Of a stretch of DNA of 64,000 nt, positions 53,587-64,000 are shown piece after piece; position 1 is the stretch's first letter, and every line of letters starts with the position of its first letter. Made by a program: the position numbers and the translations under genes. The DNA lies in assembly GCA_947179485.1 (NCBI GenBank), contig OX359249.1, forward strand, positions 45,707,415 to 45,771,414, written 5' to 3'. The notes under the pieces are model-generated. The model was not told where the DNA came from, ran no database searches, and saw only the letters and a program-made list of their open reading frames with translations. Origin of the DNA: Allacma fusca. Lineage: Eukaryota; Arthropoda; Collembola; Symphypleona; Sminthuridae.

Positions 53587-56500
53587 CTCCTACACTCCTA
53601 CCATCGTTTTTGCTCTCTGCAGTGAAGTATAATATACACAGAGGCAAGAGGCAAGGGAGTATGTGAGTAAAAGCATGTATGCAAGTAGAAGAGTGTGTTT
53701 CAAATCAAATATAAGTCATCGCAGAATTACTTTCGTACGTGTATTTTGCTCTGCTCTCCTTCCTTTGGCTTACTATTTACAGCATATAGTCTGTCTCCCT
53801 AAAATTGTGAACTACATTGATGTATCTTGTGAAAATGAGTGTACACATATACCCTCCACAAGTCCACACTTCCAAGAGTTTAATAGCTACATATCATTAT
53901 TGTAAACACCCTCTCCGTGCATAAAGTCTATGCGAACATCAAAAGTGAGCCTGTTTTCCCCTTTTTCCCTGTTGGTCTCTCATGTATTTCTATTCCCTCA
54001 GTGTCTCATGAACGTGCTCCTTCTCTGTATAAGGTGCACATTTGTTTGTAGGATTTAAATATGAGCGTATAAAATGAATGTAGCTCTCTCCATCAAATAA
54101 ATGACTTCGATTCTTGTGTTGACAGGAGTGGTGGGGTTGCAGTTTGTGGGATATAAGGTATCAACTTTAGTTTATTTTTTCTGAGTTTCTTTCACAACTT
54201 CAAGAATCTCTTGTCAGGGATGCACTTGACTTGACAGCTTCCAAAAGAATGCCATTGAGTAGTGATTTCCTCACATACGTACACACAAATAATTATTTAT
54301 GTTAATAACAAGTTCCTTCGTATTATGCTGAGTAACCGTTTCTACTGTTCTGCTCGTCTCAGCAAGGGGAAGATGGCAAGCGATAGGAGGACTGTCCTTT
54401 TGTGCATTTAAATATATCTATACGTCGGGAAGAGAAATGGATACATAGTTATAATTATATAAAACATATCTAGTGGCTCAACTTCTCGGTATAGTAATCG
54501 CAACATTTTTTCCTCACTTCTTTTTTTTTTCTTTCTGGGAGCATTTTTAAAGGAAAACAACTCTTTACTGTTGTTATTGTAAATTACATTATCAGTTAAG
54601 AGCTGTCACAACCCAGCCATATTTAGATATATCTCTTTCTTGACTTAAGACAGGCAACTGCGTTCTTTACTTTTTCACACAGGCCCATGTATGTGATGTT
54701 ATATTTATGAGTCCTCATGGTTTTTAATTTTTGTAATTTTCATAAGAGTCGCTATTACACACCCTTGAGAGCCAAGAAATTCAGTCGCGTTGACGCCAGA
54801 AAGATTAAATTGTTTGTGTTCTTGAAGAATTTCATTTTTTTTTGTCATTTACATTTACCCCATCAAGTCGCTCCAAATGCTAGAGTGTAAACTCTGGGTT
54901 GTATAACTGTGTAAACCAATAATGGTTCTAATGACAAAATAATCATCCTTGGGATACAGAAGTTTGCCGATGAGCTTTTCTGATGATGCAATTTTATTTT
55001 GTGTAGTATTTTTGGAGACATTTCTTGATTGCTGTCCTGAGTCAGTATTTGAATAAGGAAAAAAATAGTATCCCTTTAATATGAGATCCATTATTTTCTA
55101 ACTAATAATATAATTAACTTCAATGCCGCTAGTGACAGGCGTCAGTCCTCAACTTCTCAAGAGCTGCTCGCTGAGTAAAGAATTGTGTAATGATCGTGAG
55201 CCTTACTTATGTTAGTTAGTACTAGTATAATTTCCCACTGTCATGTGAGTTCAGAGGAAACGCTTTTTTTTTATTGTAAAGCCAAGTGAGTGGAAATCAA
55301 GGTGAGTTATTAGACAAAGACAGCTGCACCTACGCATGGAAAAAAGTGTGCGTACTGGGAACTACTACCTCACCCATGTTATATTGTTCGTCAATGAACA
55401 GGATTATAGTAATTATTTCATAGCTTAGAATTGCAATGACCTTAACAATAGCATTTTTAATCGCATTAGAATCATTTGCGATCGGAATTTGCTCAGGGAA
55501 TTCCTACATAATTTCGTGCAAACTCTATTGCCTTTGGGCGATAGCTGATACTGATTGATTTGAACATGTCGTAGCGTCTGTAATTTGACAGAATTCTACA
55601 AGCCTGTCCATGCATGGAATAGCCATACATGTTTTCCCATGTACGCCCATTCCCACACCTTCCTTCACAATATGGTAAATACATACGTACGCAAATTAAG
55701 GGGGAAAGATGCGCATTATTAAAATTTGCATTGTACTTAAATTGAGGCTAAGGTTACACGACTTGATCGTGTTGTCCTGGTCAGCTATTGAAATGACTTC
55801 TATTAAAATTGCTTTGTTGTAACAAATAGCTACTATTACTTTCACTAATTGGGAGTCTAAAAATAGGTATAATCTGGTTCTATTAAATTTGGGTACCTAC
55901 TCCAAAGAAAATGATGTTCAACTTGAGCCGGGAATTAAGGCTTTGGAGACATGAGTAAGGTAAGTGAAGTATCATATATCTATGCACATCCACTGGAACT
56001 CCACCATAGAAAAATAAAAGATCCAGAGATAGTGTTTAGATATCCAAGACACTCACCATCCACGACGTAGATTCAGTTTCTACTGATTTTCTTTCTACAA
56101 TCATTTGTCAGCTGTGAAAAAACATGCAGTCATTTGTCACAGGACGTACTCCATGTGTACAGTATACAGACAGAAGATCGTGTCACATTTAACTCCAACC
56201 CAAGTTTTTCTGTGTGGTGATGCCAGTGAAGTAAAAGAGTACTGTAAACTAGGTAAACGACTTACACGGACAGTTCAATGTTTGCTTATCACCAGACGCT
56301 CTCCGTCCCTTGCCAATTTTTCAAAGTATTTACGGTCTTTTAGCATCTTTATAGAAGGTTGGAAGTGCTGTAGTGAAAGTAAAGCATATATTTCACACAT
56401 TGGAAAATAATCCTTACCAAGGAAAAATATTTTAGGAGCTTTTAATTCAATGTCATACGCAGAGCTTTTGTAGCATACGTGAGTAACTCCAACTCAATGC

Positions 56501-58899
56501 ATCGCTTCACCCTTGATATGTACTCTAAACACTAGTTCCTTGTGTGCATGGGAATAAAAGAAACTTTACAAGCCCTGCTGATACGTAAGTTTTGAGATAC
56601 ACACAAGCGATAAACTCAAGCTCAAAGTCAAATTCAGTTTCGCATATTACTCAAGCAAAATATTATCGCACATGTTTTACAAAAAAACGCATACCAGTTT
56701 AATTTTCTCAAGGATTCACACACAATAAATATGTGGTTGTGCATAATTGCAAGAACGCAATCCCAAGGGAAGTCTCACTTGATTACAGCTATTACAATTA
56801 GCTGAGGGAAATGTATTCGATTGAGGATCATTGAACACAAATGCAAGTCAGGGTGTTCCTTCTGGTGGTCCTGAACAACTTGTTCATCTCGTCTTTGGGA
56901 CGAGAGCAATATATTATGCAGGCCGAAATGCATTCTTATTGGGGGGGAAAGTAAAACAGGGAAATATGCGTCTGAAAATAATGACTTTACATTTCAGCTT
57001 TACAAATGACTGCATCAGGAGAGCATATAACTTTGGATGTGCCTACTTCTGTCGTGTAGTAGTAGTCTGTTACAATCCACTAAGCATTAATGGGAACTTC
57101 ACCTATAACACTTGCATGCAATTCATAACTAGGGCTAGACGCATATATGTATATCAACGAGGAGATAACATTATCACGAAAATAGCATCTATTCACCTAA
57201 CTCGTGACAATCCCCCACCCTTATGTATTGCCGGAGTAACTGCAGCGCATGGAACCAAACTTCTATCGATGGTTACAGAATTATGCAAACGGAGTGCCAG
57301 AGTATAGAGGCTCTCCATACATAAGTCTACTCCACGCTGATGGCAACTTCTCTCTGCGTGAAGTACAAATATTAGTACGACTTGCTACTGTGTGTCACAT
57401 TCAGTATATAAAAATGTTCCGATAAACAAACCAAGAATGCCTCCCTACGAATATCAAGGATTCTCTCTGAATGTTAACATGAAAAGGAATAGTGCCTTCT
57501 GTAGCCCCACCTTAAAGCCTGGTATTCATGTGCATTCATTATTCCATAGGCTTCATTCCTCATCAAATACTGTCATTGTCTATGTATGCCCGACATGAAA
57601 GTGCAGAATGCAGGCGTAAAACATTACAAGTGCATAGTTGTAACCCACATTACAGCGTACTCTTCCTTTATCACTCCACTACAAATGTGTATTTAGTCAG
57701 CGTTTGATGCGTGATACATTCGGGCGACCAGAATCCCATTACAGTTATCCTGTCGCAAAGTCATGCATATACCTTTTTGCACACGAAATACAACTTTGTC
57801 TAGGATTATCAGGGAGTGGAACTGAAAATGCTTTCCCCTTGTACTTGAGTACCCTCAACCGCAGACAAACTTGTGAAAATGAAACTCACTCAAGACATTG
57901 CTGTTCTGGGGGGAGACATAACTTAAAAATTAATGTCCTTTAGAAAATAGCGGATTATCAATATCAGGAGGAGGTTTTGGAGAGGCTGCTGGAGTCAAAT
58001 GTAGAAACTACACTCATCAGAAGAGCCAGGTTAATTTATCCCTAAACCTTTCTCATTCTCTAATCTGACAGATGGCCACTTCCCCCGGAAAGTTAAAACA
58101 ATAGCACAGGAGAATGATTCCAGGGCTTATCATGAAGTTGGTCCTTATCCCTGTGTCTGAAGAAGCACAAAGTTGCTCAAAACTTGTGACGGATTCTCCT
58201 TGGGAATAATAAAGTGAAGGCAAATAAAATTCATGGAGTCAAATTGACTGAAAGAGAAAAGTGTAAGTCTTGTCTAATATAATTGCTGTTGACATAGAAC
58301 TGTATTACATTAATTGCTAGATAAACTCCTGCCTTCAGTAGGAAATATACTCTGAAATGCGATTACGGCATTTACATTTCAAATGTTGCCTGGGAGTAAA
58401 GTCGATAAAATGGTTTGAATCTCTCTCAGTGGGCTTCCTCTCTCCACTACTCTAGACCGTCCATATCTCTATATACATAATTACGTCTGTATCTCCCTTC
58501 TCCCTGTTTAGTTTCCAAGTGTGGACTAGAAGCGTCCTGAATATGAAATGCGTTTCCCTAAAACAAGTAGTAATTGGAAAAGAAGTGTGCTAGTAAAAGG
58601 AGGAGGACTCAGAGAAGAATAGAAACACAAAGAGAATCAGATAATATGTAAAACTGGATTTTCGAGAGACCACCGCAGCTACTGCATTTGTAGCATTTCG
58701 TATTTAAGTATTTTCCTTCTTCTCCCAAGCAACGTCACTTGAGATATTCATTCTCCCCTTGCAACTCATCTGCACATAACTTTGTATATGCGGATGCAAT
58801 ATGCAACAACTATTATTGTATTGTAAAGTCTCCTTAAGTGTGTAAGTGTTCAGAGTGTGGAGAGCTAGAGCTACTACCACTAGAGTACCAGAACCAGAG

Positions 58900-58924
58900 G
58901 GAGAGAGAGAGAGAGAGAGAGAGA
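58900..58924 (+). repeat. (AG)n microsatellite
   Basis: Twelve uninterrupted GA units in a region otherwise without repeats. Confidence 0.9.
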
Positions 58925-59392
58925 CAAGAAAGAGAAAGACTATCATCATCCTCCTTTGAGAAACAAGCAGGATTATCAAGTACGTATATACCCTGGTTTT
59001 GTTACTGCGAACAGAAAATTACAATTTCACTCTGCGAACTAAATATGCAGGCTTTGTGGGATTGGTGTATGGAAAATATGATTCCTTCTTCCTCTCGACG
59101 ACTGACTAGGAATCCGTATCCATGCTGTCATGTGAAGGGAAATACATGCAAGTCGTTACCCATGCTGTTATAAAACACCACCACATCTATTACTACTGCA
59201 CCATACCTAAAATCTACTTATCGCTCCGTTGCGCTATAACTGTGGCAGGGAGTTGGATGGAAAGAAAGCTCAAGTGTACATTACTGAAAGGTACATATAT
59301 ATGCCCTAGCTCACTGCACTGGGGTGTACACTGTGCCTGTGCATGTGTCTATTTGTGTGTGTGTGCCTATGTACATATGTGAGTGTGAGAGC

Positions 59393-59419
59393 GTGTGTGT
59401 GTGTGTGTGTGTGTGTGTA
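59393..59419 (+). repeat. (GT)n microsatellite
   Basis: Uninterrupted GT dinucleotides following shorter GT-rich stretches from 59350. Confidence 0.9.
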
Positions 59420-60206
59420 CTGTGTACAACAACGTGAACGTTTTTTTAGTAGTTTACACAAGATATGGTATAAGTAGAGGCAAACTTGACGCTAGAACAA
59501 AATGTAATCATATGTTGGATGGAGGAGCACGTACATATACTACATATGTACCTACCCAAGATAAAGTTTTTGCCTCCCTTCATAAACATAGTTTTTCTAA
59601 TCCATGTAGAAGAGCAACCTATGGTAGCCATAAAAGCTTACTGTGATATGTGTGTGTGTATTTTGTATAAATGCACATATTATCTCCCTCTCGCCTCTCA
59701 TATGCGTGTTTATATATGCCTAACCGTTTTCGAATAAAACTCCCCTATATATCCTCCCTATGAGGGTACATAAACACACGCTCTCTGTATTTAGGGAACG
59801 TGTACAAATTCTCATCCCTGTAGTCAGTGTATCCCAGCTGTACTCTGTGTGAGATGGAATGACAGGGTGAGTGAGTCCAACCGTCCGGTCTATGACTAGT
59901 AAATATGTCATTTCGGTTTTTACATACTACTCAACCAGCTTCCACATCGTTCATGGAGCAATATTTGACATCTCTGGATTTTTCAAAAAATCAAAGTATT
60001 CACGTAGAGTTCCCGTTGGTTGAGGCTACAAATCAACCAAGAAGTTTATATACTGTATATAAACATTGCTGGTGTCTTTTTGACATACCCATTAGAATAA
60101 TTAAATTAAGGAAATACATATGTCGACCACCCACTCATTTACCACCGGTCTACCACCCAAATATCAAATTCAAATTCTTAATAAATTTTAACTTATAATG
60201 GTACAT

Positions 60207-60680
60207 TTATAAGTTAAAGAGGACATATTTAGCGATCCGAGATATGTGAGGTTGAAGGTTGGGGTCACATAGTTTTCCATGGCGCTCTTTAATGACTATA
60301 CCATTTGCAGGTTTTCCTTCTTTTGGTTGGTTAGGTTTGATGCTTGGCACGAAGTAAAACTCGGAATTACGGATTATATCCAAAAATTCATAATTCTTAT
60401 TGGGTGGTAGATATTTGGGTGGTAGATATTTGGTTGGTAGATATTTGGGTGGTAGATATTTGGTTGGTAGATATTTGGTAGGTACATATTTGGGTGGTAG
60501 ATATTTAGGTGATAGATATTCAGGGGGTAGATGGGAAATGGGTGGCAAAAACATATGTACCACTATGTACCTTTTTGGGGTGGTAGATGGGTGGTAGGTG
60601 AAATCTGGCGCAGAAGTAAAATTCAGCTCGGGTCTGTTTTGTCTATTGGGTTGCGCAAGACGAAACTTCAGTTTGAGCAC
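60207..60680 (-). CDS. open frame with Tyr-Leu-Pro-Pro/Thr-Lys pentapeptide repeats; gene status doubtful
   Basis: A 157-codon frame on the minus strand runs in phase through the 15-bp minisatellite, so each DNA unit adds one pentapeptide of the form KYLPP or KYLPT (about nine repeats). Flanking parts are not repetitive and are rich in Pro, Asn and charged residues. Pro/Tyr-rich pentapeptide arrays occur in arthropod cuticular and eggshell-type proteins, but I see no signal peptide, and no initiator or splice context I trust. A 15-bp period always preserves frame, so the open frame could be a by-product of the repeat. I do not recognise the gene. Confidence 0.3.
   Translation of the reverse strand: MLKLKFRLAQPNRQNRPELNFTSAPDFTYHPSTTPKRYIVVHMFLPPISHLPPEYLSPKYLPPKYVPTKYLPTKYLPPKYLPTKYLPPKYLPPNKNYEFLDIIRNSEFYFVPSIKPNQPKEGKPANGIVIKERHGKLCDPNLQPHISRIAKYVLFNL
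60411..60545 (+). repeat. 15-bp minisatellite, about 9 units
   Basis: Tandem units of GGGTGGTAGATATTT, alternating with GGTTGGTAGATATTT and decaying at the right end (GGTAGGTACATATTT, AGGTGATAGATATTC). An inverted copy of one unit (CTACCACCCAAATATC) lies at about 60150-60165, some 245 bp to the left. Confidence 0.9.
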
Positions 60681-60699
60681 TTGGCGCTGATTAATAGAC

Positions 60700-62559
60700 C
60701 TTACGACGAGCGCTCAATGCAATGATGCCACCAGCCATGGTGGGTCAGTCCAATGTCAAAGATATGACATGCTATGACAATAGAGTGAGTGGGTGCCAAA
60801 CACAGGGGAATAGTCATAACGTAATTTGTACACGTTCCCTTATACCTTTGGAGTTATAAGCCATATTGCCTGCTACATGGACGCTATCTCTCCTCAGCAC
60901 AGCACATAAGTACACTACTTTGGAGCAGAGCAATTCCAGGTCTTTTTTACACAATATTTCTCAAAAGGTTATAAGGATGCACATTTAGTATCTATGCCCT
61001 AAAACATGTAACGAAGCATACATACGAGAGGTCTGTGCACAGTTGGTTATCTTTCTTGTTGGGATTCGAACGAAGTTTAGTATAAGAGCAGGGAGAAGTA
61101 GTTTGGTCGACCTTCGTAAACTGACTGTACTCCGGTCTGTGTTTAGGCAGCCGACTGTACAAACCTGCTTGTTCGCCCCGTTCATCAGTATGTTTTGTGT
61201 TCCACCAAGAGAAGGAGGAGAGGAAGAAGAACATCGCTTTAGAGGTTCGAACAAACTCAAACTTCTCTCTCTCTCTCTCTCTCCTCTCTCTCTTGGTTTT
61301 GTCGACTCCCTTCATGAAAAAGTCAGCAGTACAAAAGTCAGTCGACTTTTTCAACAACTAAAGAACTTTATATTTTATATACTAACCCAACTACCTACGG
61401 TTACTGTATATATAACTTAAAAGAAGAAACAAGAGGAGCTGGTGCAGACCTGGCTGAATAGGTTGTGGTGTGGTAGTTGATATTATATGTAGCTTAAATT
61501 ACATATGGCTTTCTTGAGTCGTACGGAGCTATGGCTACTTCTCCTTCTTCTTCCATGAATGCATTCTTTACATTACGTATGTGGCACTCACAATCAGTGG
61601 AGAGTCGGGAGTTGGAGCATCTGTAGCGTCCCAAAAAATGTGTACATACAAGGCAGAGGAGAGGAGCTGTCCTCGCTCAGAACTTTGGACATTGAGAAAT
61701 ACCTATTTATCCTTACTTGAAATACACAAACTGTAAAAGCATGAACGCTCTCATGATAAAATACATAAATACGCAAGAGATACCCTCTCTCTTTCTGCTC
61801 CGCACGTCCGAGCCCAAATGTCCATAAGTATATTTACGGCCAAGGGTGTCAGAAGAAGAAGTACTAGAAAAGAAGTCAGACTCAGGCTTCACGTTTTCCC
61901 GTCTGTCTTCCTTACGGATCCTTACTACTTATTACGTTATTACCACAAGTCTGATTGTGAGTGCACGCACATCAACCCAACTTACAGTTTTCATTACTTA
62001 TCACACTTGTAGTAATAGTTCGTGGCCCAAAAGGATGAGGCAATATGTTAAAATTGGACGGGCTATTACACACAGGGAAAGGGTAGCAGGAGTTTAGCAC
62101 CGCAGTTCAAGAATGCTAAGAGAATCTCATATGCTATTAGTAGGAGGAAGAGTTATTACGTGCATATACAGATGCACGGATATAGATACGCGTCCAATAA
62201 GACTCTCTGTACTTATACGTGGCTTTGTTACACGTATGTATCCCCCAACTTCACGTTCACATCCATGAGTCAGCTTGATTTAACAATAAGGTATAATGCA
62301 CGTAATAAGTCTGGGTATTGTGTATTGTGTAGGACTGTGTATACCAGATATGGAAGATTTCACTACAAATATATCATCTACCTTGAGTAAAGTCTGGGTA
62401 TAATACGTGCAGTCCCAGACAGTGAGAGGTTCTAAAACCCAGAGCCAAAAGCAGCAGCAGCATTCTCATCATCCCAACTTTTTTTTCTGACTCTTTCAAG
62501 TCTTTTCCTTTCTTTGTCTGACTGACCAGATCAGAGAGACGCAGGAGAGGGAAACGAGC

Positions 62560-62631
<72 letters not shown>

Positions 62632-64000
62632 AAGAGAGATGGATTGAAGCAACTCAAGGGAATGCAATAGGTAAGGTAACCAAAAAAGTAAGAATGAGCA
62701 CATTCGTAGCGGGGCAACAACTGCCTACCTACAGATTATGTTTCAGACAACATCGCTCTTCAAATTTCCATCCTCTTATCCTTCCTCCCGTATGTTATAA
62801 TCGTTATGGGTATAAAAAATTCTTAGAGGTTCTTGCTTTCGTGTATATTTCTAGTGTTATTAATACAAGCCCATTAGAATTATGATGGCTCTCTCTCTCT
62901 CTCCTAATCCCCCCTCTCTCCTGCATTTGCGTTGGTAAAGAGGATCTCACTGTAAGGATGATGGGCAAGCTGAACAAAAACGGTTGCGCCATTCACAGTA
63001 ACTAAGACTTACAGCTGTATGCACGCTTATGTCACTGGATTCTTTTATTGAGAGTGTGCAGTGTCTCTGTGTGCAGTACTGATGGTTATGGCGGTCGTAC
63101 AAGAGTCTCATCCTGAGTGATACAGACAGACTGTGTCTGCATCTCCACATGTTTGTATGTGTAATTACCCGAAGGTATATAGTCATATAGTCAGACATGT
63201 GCTACAAGCTACTCACTACTCTGTCACACAATGTGTGTGTGTTTGACAATGCGATTTAAATCCTCGATAACTATCTTCAGCAACCTGTAGTTGGCGTATG
63301 TTGTCGAAGTAATTACGGTATACAGTAGTTTGTGAGTCTATTATCAAGAATTTGGTGTGCTTATTTACTGCAGAATTTTTATGAACTCTTTAGTGGCAGG
63401 AAAGGAGTGTCTAAATGTTGTTTCGAGGGTTAATCCTCGAGTGTGTACATATGCCTGCATGTGTGTGTGTGTGTGTGTGTCTCCTTATGTATGTATGTCT
63501 GCTAAAAGTAGTCCTGTGGATATGAGAGCATGGGTGGAAAACTCCTGACGGAAACACACCAAATGCCTGTTACACTAACTTACAGTTGGTGTTGGTAATG
63601 GCCTTTGGGATTTAAATGTTTCGCTGGGCTTGAGCTAGCTTACTCTATGTGAAAGTGTATGGCATCGTTAATTATGTGTATAGATACTACTACTACGTGC
63701 ATTATGCACTAGAAAAACACGAAATTCATTTATAAGGCGTAAAAAAAAGTTGAGAGACTCCTGTAATTTGTTGTAGCGGTGCAACAGCTTTTGTGTTAGT
63801 CTTAACTACATATCCCACACCTAGATATTATACGCTATCACTCTTATATGACTTAACATGAAGATATATTGTTACATTACTCCTGCTCCTGAAGGAGAAT
63901 GTCCGTCTTATTGTTAGCGGCAAATTTTTTCCTTCCTCGAGTCTCTCACACACCTGCATGCAATTAAAAGAAATTCAAGTGTGGTGACTGACTATCAATA
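60700..64000. other. right end of window: microsatellites, no recognised gene
   Basis: Holds (CT)n at 61264-61293, a long (AG)n tract at 62562-62629, a short (CT)n near 62888 and (GT)n at 63461-63481. Open frames across the AG/CT tracts are Ser/Leu or Arg/Glu artefacts. No exon of a known family was recognised. Confidence 0.45.
62562..62629 (+). repeat. long uninterrupted (AG)n microsatellite
   Basis: About 34 uninterrupted AG units, the longest pure dinucleotide run in the window; probably highly polymorphic in length. Confidence 0.95.

Larger units (their letters stand above)
50697..60110. other. 9.4-kb stretch with microsatellites and no recognised gene
   Basis: No exon of a known protein was recognised on either strand. 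The longest frames (51794-52204 minus, 56831-57307 plus) have no motif and no splice context. Simple repeats are an (ACACAT)/(CA) tract at 52861-52915, (CT)n at 53305-53346 and 53552-53584, (AG)n at 58900-58924 and (GT)n at 59393-59419. Part of this may be a distant intron of a gene running out of the window. Confidence 0.45.

Noticed and set aside
56831..57307. 158-codon plus-strand open frame
   Set aside because: No family resemblance, no splice sites in suitable positions, composition like the surrounding non-coding DNA.

Overview
This is a eukaryotic window, very probably from an insect or another arthropod. It is AT-rich, its coding exons are small and bounded by GT-AG introns (89 bp to nearly 5 kb), and the three recognisable proteins resemble their arthropod and animal orthologues; the CtBP N-terminal half is almost the arthropod protein. 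I cannot name the species. All coding exons below were assembled by eye from splice sites and reading phase; every junction given keeps frame.

Layout. (1) 3371-24835, minus strand: a complete 15-exon ORP8-type oxysterol-binding-protein-related lipid transfer protein (PH domain, ORD, C-terminal membrane anchor; 900 residues as spliced here). (2) 24836-26569: a divergent intergenic region shared with the next gene. (3) 26570-33228, plus strand: an 8-exon cortactin-binding-protein-2 N-terminal-like gene (437 residues), ending in proline-rich SH3-ligand motifs. (4) 33229-38410: non-coding space between two convergent genes. (5) 38411-41021, minus strand: a complete 5-exon CtBP co-repressor coding region (420 residues). 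(6) 41022-64000: about 23 kb with no recognisable protein gene. It is rich in (GA)n/(CT)n microsatellites and holds a 2.57-kb non-autonomous hAT-type transposon (48115-50688) and a 15-bp minisatellite near 60.4 kb.

The most unusual object is the hAT element. It has about 235-bp terminal inverted repeats, a perfect 8-bp target-site duplication, and an internal array of about 30 copies of a 38/39-bp unit. Nearly every unit contains two TGACCT half-sites spaced as a DR5 nuclear-receptor element. A short retrotransposed tail with its own 12-bp duplication is nested just beyond the array.

A second signal is strand composition. The plus strand is C/A-rich to the left and G/T-rich to the right of both the ORP8/CTTNBP2 divergent promoter (about 26 kb) and the CtBP 5' end (about 41.5 kb). 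The second flip has no annotated gene on its right side and suggests an unannotated divergent transcript. The three genes (membrane-contact lipid exchange, actin regulation, transcriptional co-repression) show no obvious joint pathway.
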